Assembly (NCBI GenBank): GCA_947579605.1 | Contig: OX388305.1 | Span: 29,835,542-29,899,541, forward strand | Direction: 5' to 3' | Length of the DNA: 64,000 bases | From: Athripsodes cinereus | Lineage: Eukaryota; Arthropoda; Insecta; Trichoptera; Leptoceridae | Shown: piece by piece, positions 38,000-49,229 of the stretch | Layout of the letters: each line of letters opens with the position of its first letter | Numbering within the stretch: the first letter of the stretch is position 1 | The notes under the pieces: model-generated | Database searches by the model: none | The model's input: only the letters and a program-made list of their open reading frames with translations | What the model was told of the DNA's origin: nothing | Program-made: the position numbers and the translations under genes

Positions 38000-38400
38000 T
38001 TACGAGTACTCCTACTCCCCATACTCACTCTACAAAGCGGACGCATGTATTTCCTATTATACGCTGCAATAATTGGGATAAGGTCCACGTCCTCAGTTAT
38101 TTTTGCCTTTAAGTCCGCAAGATTGGCAAGCGGGTCTGTAAAACCTTTGCATTTAAGATATCTTCATTGGAAGATTTCAGACAGGGTGAGATCGGGTGGT
38201 CCTGGAGGCCAAGGTATGTCTCCAAATCGGTTGTTGATTTTTCGAGAAAACAATGCTCTGACTGTATTCAACGGGACACCGGTGGTGTGCGCAATCTTGT
38301 TGAAACCATATTTCTGAAAAGTTGCTGAAACCCTGCTTCAGTTCAAGCATATTTTTTTTCCTCATGGCGTTATAGCGCGCACTGTAACAGAGGTGCCTCG
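38000..38400 (-). pseudogene. Mariner/Tc1-like transposase relic, frameshifted
   Basis: On the minus strand, EIWFQQDCAHH (about 38310) resembles the WFQQDGAPAH catalytic block of IS630/Tc1/mariner-type transposases. A frameshift later the sequence reads FGDIPWPPGPPDLTLSE, the equivalent of GDI-WPPRSPDLTPLDFFLWG. It then continues RYLKCKGFTDPLANLADLKA. The order and spacing support a single decayed transposase C-terminal half. No terminal repeats were located. The plus-strand frame over the same bases is a shadow. Confidence 0.75.
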
Positions 38401-38619
38401 ATGGTTTTCAAAGAACTATGGATCGATATTTTTTGCATAAATCACTTAAAAAAGTCATTTATCTTAGGTTTTGAAAATTCGTACAACATAAGTTTTACAC
38501 GTAATAACCACGATACTGCGCTGACTAAAAATTTCTACTCAGCTTTCGGATGCTGCATCTAGTCCCCGCTAGCAGAATCATCCTAAATTTTATTCAAGTT
38601 TAGCTATCGTTAAGTCTCA

Positions 38620-38815
38620 CCCGAGGGCAGGAGATCGTTAGGCAGACCAAGACAAAGATTGTTAGATAACATCAACCGAGATCTGGAGGAGCTCAATGCT
38701 AAAGACGACTGGCAGTCCATTGCTCAGGATAGAAAGGCTTGGAGATCTATTGTTTCGGAGGCAAAGGTCCTACAAGGGCTGTTCGGCCATCGGAAGTAAG
38801 TAAGTAAGTAAAGTC
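38620..38815 (+). mobile_element. RTE-like LINE 3' end fragment
   Basis: An open plus-strand frame reads EGRRSLGRPRQRLLDNIN, then LEELNAKDDWQSIAQDRKAW and LFGHRK before TAA at 38797-38799, followed by a (TAAG)n tail. GRPR followed by W---A-DR--W is the usual end of RTE-type reverse-transcriptase ORFs. It differs from the 30285-30950 copy, so it comes from another RTE lineage. It is severely 5'-truncated. Confidence 0.75.
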
Positions 38816-41800
38816 TCATTAGTAGGTATACAAGCGAACAAAAGATAAGCAAATATTATGTAGTTTTAATGTACATAGATTTAGATGCAATTTTATATTT
38901 CATGATGGTTATGTGGCAAATTAACAATACATGGTTATACCATAGGCATATTAATATCTAAATAATATCTTTGGGTAAAACAGATATTTTTCAGTTACTA
39001 ATATTAGAAGATTAAAATTGGAATTTCTCAAGCAACATTTTTTTAAGATTATAATAAAAATCTAATGTATTGTATAATATTTTAGTTCTATAAACTCAAA
39101 GGTACAATATATATAACATGTGACACGATACTTTTTAATTCAGTCATTAGTCATAACTGAATAATATCATGCTCGTATAGAATATGGATGATAAGTAGAT
39201 TTAACTGCACACCTACTATCATACATTTATAAAAGTGCTTTAATAGTATAAATATTTTATCGTGAACACAATGTCAAAGATGTTGTTGACCCATTTAATA
39301 TGAATGCTGTAAATGCATAATTAGTTCCTTTATACATATTGAAGTAGTAATAGTTAACGCGGCGGTAATGATAAGTGCAGAGTGCAATGTGGAAGTATTA
39401 CCTACAATCAGTGATATGTTACAACTAGATTCGCAATGTCATATAAATATTCTCTAAAAATGTGTACCCACCCGTCGAGGTACAATACCTGAGTAATATA
39501 TATTCATCTCTTTTCTTTTGTATATATTCATCTCTATCTACCGGCCTTTGTCGTCTGTTATAATCCCCATTCTCATATTGTCTATCTCTTGTTATCTACA
39601 AACAATTTATGTGTGTCGCTTTTTTTCAAACTAAAAATTGCGGCACCAAGGACCGCAACGAGATTTTATTGATGGTACATGTTTGAGATTCATATTGCAA
39701 ATCTAGGTATAACATATCACTGCCTACAATATATGAAGTTATATGACAGTATGTAAATTCATTTCAAGTATTGTGTTGGATTGTATGTAGGTACAGGTAT
39801 TATTAATACAGCCAACCACCATCTGTTTCCCCTCATCGCCCTTCAATACAGCAGCAGCTTATAGTGCCTCGCTATGCCGCAATACTGTACCAATACCTAA
39901 GGTAGGTAGGTACTAGGTAGCTGATGGTGAACACTGAACACTCAACACTAATGTGGAGTCGCGGGCCCTTCAAAGTTCAGCACAGACTCTTGAGAATTAG
40001 ATACGCGTGCACTTGTGTTATGTGCATATTATTATGTATGTAGTTATTATACTTCTACATGCTTGTGTGAGATTGTTGAAGGGTGATACGAAGCGAGATG
40101 AGATGTGTTGTGACGGGATGTCAGATTATTAGGTACCTTTGTTCGAAGGAATAACTTTATACACAGAGAGTTTATACACATCTACAAAAAAAAAAACAAT
40201 ATGACATTCAATGTGCTCACATTTCTTCTCGTTCTTTACCTTAATTTTGTTACAAATTTGTGGTATTTATGTAGGTACTAATAATTTCTTATTATTTGAC
40301 AAATGTTTTCTTACCAATGAATACGCTCCATACATACATACATATATATAAAACCATAATAAATTTACAGATTAACGAAACATAAAACTGTAGAGTAAAA
40401 AAGAAAATTCTTTCACCGTTAATCTGAGCGTTCCATGAAGAAAGTCTTACTGCAGTCTTAACTCAATATTTAATCCCGGGGTACGACGGTGTGTTGTGTT
40501 GTGATTCTCATCTAAAATGCTTACCAATTTAAAAATATTAAAATCGAGATACACCACTGAAAATCACACTAATTTTCAGTGGTGTGCCTAACGTAAATGC
40601 ACAAAGTTTTCTCTTTCATCTGACCTTTGTTTTTATTTCAATTATCCGAGAGCAAAATATGATTTATCTGATGAAGACAGGTAATCATCTATGATGCCAC
40701 GAAAAAAATATCTATGTAAGATTAATGTGTTTTTGTTTTTATGATATTACCTATTTTGTCTATATATTAATTACACAAAAGCGATCAAATATTTGTATAA
40801 TACTGTTGTAATCCTTTGTAAAAAAATTAATTGCACCAATGTAGGTATTTATTCCTTGTAATTTATTTGAAGGTGTTGAGTGGGTTTATTAAAGTAATGA
40901 CAATACTCCCGTTTTGAACATATGTAATCCTTTGATATCCTGGACGTTGGGATCGATGAATTTTTCCTGGCATTAGAGTGTTAAGTTTTTGTGTGATCAT
41001 GACTGATCATGTGGAGATTTATCTGGTTGTATAATGCTGAGAATTGTTATTGGCAATTCTGCCGCCGCGTTAAAAAATCAATTGTAAACATACCTACTTG
41101 TATAATAAATTATTAGCTTATATCCTTATTTACAATACTAAGACAAATAAAAAGATAAACCAGGTAATTCAGTTTCAGAACAAATATCATTAAAAAAATA
41201 TATAATTTTAGGTCTGCTCCAAAAAAATATCCAGATCAAATTTTTGTGTTCCAGTCGGGATACTGAAACAAATAAATAAATAATACTGGCTCTTACCTTT
41301 GTCTGTGAGGAACACAGCTGAGATTGCAGATTGCCAATTTGTTTATCAATAGAGATTACCTTCAAATGTTTGTAGACACAGTGCTATTAATTATTGCACT
41401 AATTAATAAAAGTCTTATGAATCGAAACTAACTCTGAAGTCAGTAATATAATGATTATTATTTATTAACAAACACTGAGCAATGTCTTGGAAGGGCAATA
41501 ATGTTTATTTCAAACACAATTATAATAATACTGAATCAAAACACAACACAATATTCAATAGACAACTATACAATATAAACAGTATGTAGGAGTACAATCA
41601 AATTACATTCCAATTGTACAAACTTAGGAGTCAACACAAAAAATAATCAAAATGTAAATAATGTAGTTTTTTTACCAATAATAATAATCGAGTTGATGTT
41701 ATTATTATTTTGTTTTGTTAGGTTACATTGAGTCAAACTGCGATAAGCGACAACACTACACTCCCTATACAACGACCGCCCAGTGTCGCGCGGCGGCGTT

Positions 41801-42368
41801 GAACTGGCGAAGTAACCGCTGAGCTGGATGGAGACACGCGGTCGATGGAAATATCAGCTTCAGAATAGAGGCAAACTGGAATACAGTGCAGTTTGTACGA
41901 AGCCGTATGGAGCTTAATATTTTCCTCACACTCTCATATTTTGGCGCTTGCGCTTTTCCACATACCATGCTGTATTTTATTACGAAAATCAAAATGTACC
42001 CACTGTATGGATACAATAAGTGTGTACCTAATAAACCTAAGCCTAAAATTAACGATTCTGATAATACCAAATTTATTTTGAGATATTTATTTGTCTCGTT
42101 AAAAAAATATATTGAAAATAAATAGTAGGTACCTAATCATGACTGTGATGTTTATTCAAACAGGAAATGGCTAAAAGACAAAATATTGTAACGCAACAAA
42201 TAAATAAATAAAAACAACTACCTACATAATAGATACCTATGTAAGTATATAAATATTTAAGTTTTTTATTTTATATGTATATTTGTTTTAGTATTTATAT
42301 ATATGTATATATTTTTAATTATTTATTTACTTAATTTACTTCCTTTTTTTATTTTATTTTTTGTTTAA
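38816..42368. other. Mostly AT-rich DNA with a few unexplained patches
   Basis: No supported gene. A 14-bp-arm hairpin lies at 40551-40585. A GC-rich patch lies at about 41755-41850. At 41283-41345, minus strand, a frame IGNLQSQLCSSQTK runs into GTAAGAG, a good splice donor, and could be an exon of an unseen minus-strand gene. I cannot support that further, so it is not called as a CDS. Confidence 0.4.
40551..40585. repeat. Perfect inverted repeat, 14-bp arms and 7-bp loop
   Basis: ACACCACTGAAAAT (40551-40564) is followed after CACACTA by its exact reverse complement (40572-40585). The hairpin is compact and not purely AT. It could be a MITE remnant or a structured RNA element, but nothing nearby indicates its use. 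Confidence 0.8.
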
Positions 42369-42507
42369 TGGGTTAGTTGGAAGATATCGCGCTTCTGCGA
42401 TAAACTCGCCCATTGCACAAATTTATTTGTCTGGTTCTGCAATGCTTGTGTTTTAATAATGTTCGTTTTTTTGTGCAATAAAGATTTTTATTATTATTAT
42501 TATTATA
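42369..42507 (+). repeat. LINE 3' tail, family GGTTAGTTGGAAGA
   Basis: Reads GGGTTAGTTGGAAGATATCG, TGCGATAAACTCGCCCATTG, TTTGTGCAATAAAG and a (TTA)n run. It is the best-preserved of the four copies in the window and closest in sequence to 33425-33570. Confidence 0.8.
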
Positions 42508-43419
42508 GTTTTTTTTTAAATGTCAAATGTCTTACTTACATATGTCTATATTTTATTTTGTTTTGCTTGATATCTGTAATTGGTTTTATCTCTGATACCA
42601 GCAATCCTGATTGTTGTTTTGAGGTTTTGTTTGTAAATAAATAAAACTATGCTATTCCAATCCTCACACCGTGTCCCAGTAGGGGTAGGCAGAGAGAATG
42701 GATCGCCATATATGTAGATCTAAGTACCTACTCGAATAACTCAATTTAGCGTATAATCTATAATTAATCGTGTTTCATTATTTGTCCTATTTTTATTGGT
42801 ATGGGGAGAACGATCTGCATAATTACCTAATTACACTATACCTACTGGTAACTGGCTATCCTACTTATGGGAGATGCTTTGATAACCGTAGATGATGTTT
42901 TATTATTTATTTTAAAAAATGGGCGACATACTTATTAAATTTTATACAATATAATAATAAAGATTCAACATTCATTCAACATCTGATGAATTTGACTATT
43001 ATTATCTTGGACTATTCTAAATGGATATTTATTTTAATTTTTGTTTTTGTTTAATTTGTATATGACATTTTGTCTTTTATTGTTTGTATCCATCAAATTC
43101 TGTCCAATCTCTGTATAAATTGAACTAATTGTTTTATTCTATTACTATTGTTGTTTTGTTCAAATTACTACTATTTTTGTTGCAACTTAATGTTTATTTT
43201 TATAAATTTGTACCAATTCATTTTTCATCATTTTTTTTTCAAATTTTCAAATTCAAATATATTTATTATTGATAAATATACAATTTACAACAATAATCAT
43301 TTACTTATAATTATACAGTAAGCAAAACAATTCATTCCCTCAAATTCATTCCTTCAAATCGAATTTTTATTATTATTGTCTGTCAAATTGTTTTTTTTTT
43401 TTTATTTGTTATATGTTTA
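42508..43419. other. AT-rich DNA, nothing firmly recognised
   Basis: A GTGTCCCAGTAGGGGTAGGC block at about 42671-42690 resembles a repeat fragment frequent in lepidopteran genomes, recalled and not checked. Otherwise low-complexity T-rich DNA. Confidence 0.35.
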
Positions 43420-43468
43420 ACGTGTAAAAGGCTCACGCCGTGTACAAGTGATAAATAAATAAAATAAA
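43420..43468 (+). repeat. Possible LINE 3' tail ending in (ATAA)n
   Basis: AACGTGTAAAAGGCTCACGC, then CGTGTACAAGTG and GATAAATAAATAAAATAAA. The GC-containing block followed by an ATAAATAAATAAA tail has the look of a non-LTR retrotransposon end. The AT-rich sequence upstream gives no coding support. Confidence 0.4.
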
Positions 43469-44164
43469 ACATACTTATTGTACTTAATTAGCTTTGATTT
43501 CAACGTTCTTTTTTAATTGCCAGTACGCAGTACAAAACACAGAAAGAGAAAAAATAAAATCAAAACAAATATATCATTCCTGTCTAATGTGGCTCATTTA
43601 TGTATTTTTTTTACATAAAATGATGTCGGAGAAAGACATCTATTAATAGTAGTGAATTTCAATTCATAAATTTTCATCCATGGAGGGGTACTTGGTACAC
43701 ATTACTATGTGAACAACGAAACCAAACATCTACATAGTCATTGCATATGAATCAAGAAAATTGTACGGAAATTATAAAGTTTCTCATTACCTTATATACT
43801 ATGTACACTACAATGTACTTATAAATGAAAACAGATAAATAATATAGAATGAAGTAATCGACATCGAATTGAAAATTATGATATAAAGATGGATATTCTT
43901 ATAATACAATTAATATTGTCGACCGACGGCACTTGGTGGAAGTTCATTGACGTTTTTGATTTTATTAAAATATCACGTCAAGATATTTAACATTTTGACC
44001 CATCCTATATGTCTTATTTTTTTAGTACAGGGAGGGCAACCTGTATCTTAGGGGGACAAAAGGGGTGCATCTGGCACCATTCCATGTACCTATCCATAGT
44101 TTTGACATATTGTAAATAAATAAATATGAACAATATACATATTACATATGTATCTACTTACATT

Positions 44165-44463
44165 ATTCTTCTTCTTCGAGTGCCCTGTCGGGTTTCCCCA
44201 GCGTTGAAGATAACTTCGGCGAACCTGTCCCTATGTCCTGTGTCGCTTGGAACAGCTTCTCAACACTTGGGATGCCGATCCACTGATCCATATGTTTCGC
44301 AGCCAGGACATATCGTACTTATCATCTAACCGATCTACGGCATCCTATAATTTTCCCTTTCAATATCAGTTGGAGAAGGTAATATTTTCCCCACGCACTA
44401 CATGACCCAAATGTGAAACTTTCTGAACCTTGATAGTTGACAACTGCTCCCTGTCGACTCTAG
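44165..44463 (-). mobile_element. RTE-type LINE 3' end, degenerate
   Basis: Read on the minus strand with frame changes, it gives KVQKVSHLGHVVRGE, then LILKGKI, SWLRNIW and an FQATQDRDRF-like block, followed by AAGAAGAAGAATAATG. KVSHLGHV-RGE----LQLI-KGKI---RGR---SWLRN is a conserved RTE C-terminal pattern. Several stops and frameshifts show it is dead. It lies just outside the foldback MITE that hosts the piggyBac. Confidence 0.7.
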
Positions 44464-44497
44464 CTCACATCTGTGGGCCTAGTCAAAACACATTTAA

Positions 44498-47203
44498 CCC
44501 TTAATTGGACCAAATGAAAATACATCCCACATCGTATTTAGGTGATTTAAACTTGTAAAAGGAACGTAATTGCCACAAAATGCGTTTCGGTCGAAGCTAA
44601 ATATATTTGTATACTCATCGTTTATGCGCAATCTTATACTGAACCGCATTATCTTTGGTTATCAATTTTAACATTTGGAGGGAAGATTTTTTCCTGTCAT
44701 TTTGCGTTAAACAGTGCTTGGTGTGTAGTTTTTTATTAAAAATGTCTCGGAAAAATACGGTAAGTAGAATGTTTTTTAATATAATGGTAGATTTTGAGTT
44801 TTTCTATCACAATTATTATAATTATAATTATCATCTGTTATATTTTATAGATTATGCATCCATAAATCTTGTGGGAAATATTTGCCTATTGTCCTTATAC
44901 TACCTATTATAACTGTACTAAAAAAAGTAATCTTCATACAGAATTGCACAAATTATCCTAAATTACCCGCTTTTATTACTAGATTTTACTGATTGTATAT
45001 TTATTGCATGCATTTAAATATTTTTAGTTGGATGTTTGTGAAATTGAAGCAGTGCTTATGAGGGATTCATCTGATGATGATTTATGCTCTGATGATAATG
45101 TTGAAATAAACGAAGTTATGAGCACAGACATCACCAATACAAGACTTAATATGATGCAGCATGTGGACACACTAACAGGTGAAGATTATTATTAGTAATT
45201 TATATTTTAAAAACGGTAATTTTATTTACTATACACAATAATTATTATACGTAACATATCTGTTTTTCACTTTCAGAAGATGCGTCATTGGAAACAGTGG
45301 AAGAAGTCGAAGCTGAAAGTTATAAACCAAGTAGACGAAGCTATTCATTTTTTTTAAATAAAAATAGAGAATGGTCTACAAACATTGATGGCATATATTG
45401 TCCCAAAACATTTGATTCATTATTGCAACCGACAAGAATACACTCCAATAGAAATCAACCGATTGATTATTTTTATGATCTATTTCCTCAAGAGTCTATT
45501 CGCATGTTAGTAACTAATACAAATATTTATGCAAAACAAATCAACTCAAAACATTGGAATGATGTCACTGAGGACGAAATGTTGGCCTACATTGGGGTTA
45601 TCATCATGTTGTCCATCAATCCCATGTCTGATACACAGCTTTATTGGTCAACTGATGACTTTTATAGAAACGAAGTCATTTCCAAAGTAATGACTTTGAA
45701 ACGGTTTAAGAAAATAACCGAAAATATACACATTACTGATATTACAAAAGAATTGCCACGAAGTTCTCCCAACTATGATAAACTTGGCAAAGTAAGACCA
45801 CTTATTGATACGCTAAATAAAACATTTTCAGCAGCCTGTGCACCATCCCAAACGCATAGTGTTGATGAGGCAATGATAAAATTTAAGGGTAAAAGCTGTC
45901 TAAAGCAATACATGCCGAAAAAACCCATCAAGCGGGGATATAAGTGTTGGGCCAGGTGCGAATCAAAAACAGGTTATCTCTATCAAATTCAAATTTATAC
46001 TGGGAAGAATGGACCAACTAGCGAGGACAACCTAGGATATAGAGTAGTCATGGATTTGTGTGAACAATTGCCTGAAAATACTTTAGTTGCATATGATAAT
46101 TTTTTCACAAGTTTGCCGTTACTTGAAGCATTATATGAAAAGAAAATTTATTCCGTTGGTACTATTCGTAGCAACAGAAAAGGTCTACCTGATCCAATTG
46201 TGAGTAAAAGTAAAGACAACAAACTTGCTACAGGAGAGTACATATTTCAGTATTCGCACCCTGTGGCTGCTCTGAAATGGAGAGATACAAAGGATGTGTT
46301 CGTCTGCACCACAGCATTCAATCCAAAAGATGTATGTATCATAAATAGAAAGCAAAAAGATGGGACTAAAAAACAAATGTTTATTCCATTACCGATTAAA
46401 AAATACACAGAATACATGGGAGGAGTCGATATTTTTGACCACTATCGCTCCTCATATCCTTTAGGTAAGAAGTCTAGAAAAAACTGGCATAGGATATTCT
46501 GGTTTTTACTAGAGGCATGTCTAGTGAACAGTTACATATTGTATATAAATTCTCATTCTGCCGAAAGAAATATTCATCGAGATTTTCGTTTGCGAATAGC
46601 CCGAGCACTTGTGGGAAATTTTACAAGTAGAAAGAAATCTTCATGTATTTTTAAGACAAAAAAGGGAGGGGTTCATGGTGTTCCTGATGCAATCAGACTC
46701 CGGGATGTTGGATGCCATATGCCAATTCTCAAAACATTTAAGAGGTGTCGATTTTGCAGCACACGTGCAAAAGAAAGACGTTCTAAATATGAATGCAAAG
46801 TTTGTAAAGTATCATTATGCGTTACTCCCTGCTTCGAAAATTTTCATTTACCAAGAGAGTAGTAATATACTGATTTTTTTCATTTAGTACACTAGGTTTT
46901 ATATTTTTTTGTAATTTTTAGTTTTAAAATTAAATAAAAAATGTTTTCCAGTTACTTTCTTTTTTATTTAGTTCCAAACTATAAGACAATTACAGTAGCA
47001 AAAGGAAAATATTTCCCACCAGTCTCTTTGAAATTTAACAGAATAAAAGCAAAAGGTAAATATTTCCCACATTAGATTTATGTATGAAAAAAAAAGAAAA
47101 CAAGAAATATTTTTTTTCTATTTACTTTCTATCCTAATTAACAATATAAATCTGGCAAAAACTTTTACGTTTTACATTTAGTTTAACGGGGCCCAATTAA
47201 GGG
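44498..47203 (+). mobile_element. Structurally complete piggyBac transposon
   Basis: TTAA occurs at 44494-44497 and 47204-47207, the obligatory piggyBac target site. The ends are inverted repeats beginning CCCTTAATTGGACC at the left and CCCTTAATTGGGCC (reverse complement) at the right, with one mismatch in 14. The 2706-bp body carries one spliced transposase gene with an open frame throughout and an AATAAA signal shortly after the stop (about 46931). Direct copies of GCAAAAGGWAAATATTTCCC lie at 46998 and 47049, and an inverted GTGGGAAATATTTGCC near 44871 may be subterminal repeats. The length, ends, duplication and full-length gene agree with an autonomous element of recent origin. Confidence 0.95.
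44742..46862 (+). CDS. piggyBac transposase, three exons, 584 aa, apparently intact
   Basis: The gene encodes the DDE-type transposase that cuts and pastes piggyBac at TTAA. I infer exons 44742-44759 (MSRKNT), 45028-45178 and 45277-46862. Donors GTAAGT and GTGAAG and acceptors TTTTTAG and TTTCAG keep frame (phases 0 and 1). The uninterrupted part of exon 3 has no upstream ATG, only a TTG, which is why splicing is needed. Exon 2 supplies an acidic N-terminus (RDSSDDDLCSDDN). Catalytic aspartates are visible: D253 in SVDEAM, D330 in VAYDNFF, and D441/D444 in GGVDIFDHYR. This agrees with the family spacing (known for the cabbage-looper enzyme as D268, D346, D447). Residues 545-584 form a Cys-rich C-terminal finger (CRFC...CKVCKVSLC...C...H). 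The length matches the family. No stop or frameshift is seen. The exon 1 call is the least certain part. Confidence 0.93.
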
Positions 47204-47939
47204 TTAAGCGTTACGTTTTCGTTCAAACAAGACAAGGTTGCGAGAACGCGTCAATTTTCGTAGCTAAAATACACAAGTAGCTACGGAAATTGACGAGTTC
47301 TCGCAACGTCGTCCGCGTTTGAACGAAAACGTAACGTTTAAATGTGTTTTGACTAGGCCTACAGGGCTTCGGTATTGGTAGCCATGTGTGTCCAGAGAAT
47401 TCTGAATGTATGTACCTAACATCTAAAAAAAATGTGGACGCAACTACATATGTAGGTATATGTGAGAAATATGTTATATAAGATCATTTTAGTTAATTGG
47501 AAGAGCAGCCAGAAGATTACACAATTATATACACATAGGAATATTCTCCTTTGCTTACAAAATAGTTTTTGTTGTCTTAATATTTTCAGAATTCTAGGCA
47601 AGCCACAATACCAAGTCAAAAATGTTTAATAGCTTTTAAATGAAACTTTTTGAATAATTTATTTTACATGTCCCTATGAAATTCAATTTTTTCAAATTTA
47701 ATTATACGGATTCAACGGGGATTAAAATCATTTTATACCTTCCTCTATTTTCGTTTCCGTTACCTTTTACATGACACACAAAATCGTGTTTGGTAGGAAA
47801 TGAAATAATTCATAATATTTTAGCTTAGAAAATATTTTCAAAATCTTGCCTATCTCTTATTTCGTTTGATTTCGCATGCTTGGACATAAAAAATAAAGAG
47901 GACTACTACTACACTATCACGGCACATCCCGCAAGTGAT

Positions 47940-48137
47940 TCACTGATTCAGACTGTTCTGTAGTCCGGCTCGATTATGGTGTCTACATATATGTAGATAT
48001 AGAAGACAGATAGTACATATATAGTAGAAAAAGTACAAAGAAGATTTTTGAGGTCGCTATATCGGAAGATACGTATGGATATTGTCCCTACCTGTTCCAT
48101 CTTCATTCTTAATGGGTTGCTTGGATATAATACATTG
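47940..48137 (+). mobile_element. Non-LTR reverse-transcriptase C-terminal fragment
   Basis: The frame reads VEKVQRRFLRSLYRKIRMD and then FILNGLLGYNTLG (48024-48137), the post-RT region found in Jockey/CR1-like ORF2 proteins, usually IERVQ-KFLR-L. Upstream in another frame SRLDYG appears, the motif that normally precedes it, so there is a frameshift. The fragment stops at a MITE-like palindromic segment (48138-48232). It is dead and too short for clade assignment. Confidence 0.65.
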
Positions 48138-48232
48138 GGTCACCCAATCATCGAATGTGAAAAGTGTGAAAGGACGTTTCATCCTGAATGATCATTCGGG
48201 ATGACGGATGAAAGCAAGGGTAACCAACCCTT
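48138..48232. mobile_element. Degenerate foldback MITE, family of 55905-56067
   Basis: GGGTCACCCAATCATCG at the left and CAAGGGTAACCAACCC at the right bracket a partly self-complementary centre containing GTGTGAAAGGACGTTTCATC. The GTGTGAA-GG-CGTTTCATC core and the CTTTCATCCGT block recur at 55364-55473 and 55905-56067, linking the three as one family. Confidence 0.6.
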
Positions 48233-49200
48233 GGCGCGTTTGTTGTTTATATTTACACAATATTTCTTTTAGTGTACATAAAACCTCCAAAGAACATTCC
48301 ATCATGCGTAATTCGTATCACACCCCATATATGGAAGTATCAAAGAACGTACATTCAACTATCTGATTCAACTATCTTGATAATTAATTTTATGGTATGT
48401 TCGTGTTAACAAACATTCACAACGTTAAGCTGATTTTAAAAAGTGCGCACGATCAACATATTGAAAATGATTTGAAAAATTGATCATCCAAGTTCATAAT
48501 ATACCTACCTAATATTGGATGAAAGCATAGACTCAACAGATACCTCCCAAGTGGCGATTTGGAAAACTGTTTGTGTGTAGCAATGATGCACTTAGTTCTG
48601 ACTAACAAAATCAGACGTCTCACTAAAATTTATTTTGTTTATTTTTTGTATTTCCTAAGTTTTGAGAGTATTTCTACCAAATTTGTTGAAAATTGAATAT
48701 TTTACTGTTTTTGCTAAAGCGCGCGTGCATGATCTCTAGAGGCGAGATTTGAAAACGCGCGTCAATATTTTGCCATGTGAACATAGCCTAAAACGAAAAT
48801 ACTTAGTAATTTTTATTAGGTGTTCGAGTTTCATTGTTTACCTAACACAACAAACCTGTGATGTATAGACAATTTACACGAATCGAGTTAGTCCCAAATT
48901 AATTTATGTGTAATTTTTGAACTAATGTTTGTTACTCTATATTGTCTATATGTCTTTAATCTATTTGGCTTTGCAGTTTATGAAGTGAATTAAATAAATT
49001 AATTAGCATTCAATTGTCTTACTTTGCTTTAGTTTGGTCATTGTTTCACACAACACAACGCTGTCCATCGAAAGTGAACACGTCTATTGACACTCCTTCA
49101 TCATGTTACGCTAATACTGCCGTGTCAATACTCTTGGTCATATTGTATGTAGTTTGATATATTTTGGTCAAAAAATAAAATAAAAAGATAGAGTTAAACG
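48233..49200. other. AT-rich DNA between TE fragments
   Basis: No gene seen. A GC-containing patch at about 48718-48795 (GCGCGCGTGCATGATC, AAAACGCGCGTCAA, TGTGAACATAGCC) looks like the end of another small DNA element, but I could not find its partner end. Confidence 0.4.
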
Positions 49201-49229
49201 AAAAATTGTTTTTCTCCTCCTTGGGCACT

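Larger units (their letters stand above)
44472..47377. mobile_element. Foldback MITE split by the piggyBac insertion
   Basis: The left piece (44472-44497) ends GGGCCTAGTCAAAACACATT TAA. The right piece (47208-47377) ends AAATGTGTTTTGACTAGGCC, its inverted partner. Within the right piece there are further long arms: GCGTTACGTTTTCGTTCAAA near 47208 pairs with its reverse complement near 47340, and TTGCGAGAACGCGTCAATTT pairs with AAATTGACGAGTTCTCGCAA. Without the piggyBac the element is about 200 bp and almost entirely self-complementary. The piggyBac entered at the TTAA within its left terminal repeat, so the MITE is older. Superfamily not assigned. Confidence 0.85.

Noticed and set aside
37988..38317. 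Plus-strand 109-codon frame
   Set aside because: Shadow of the minus-strand mariner-like transposase relic.
41765..42125. Overlapping frames of 101 and 79 codons on opposite strands
   Set aside because: Length is explained by the GC-richer patch. No homology or splice context beyond the tentative donor noted separately.
46185..46376. Minus-strand frame and the 46609-46887 plus frame over the piggyBac gene
   Set aside because: Alternate-frame shadows of the transposase.
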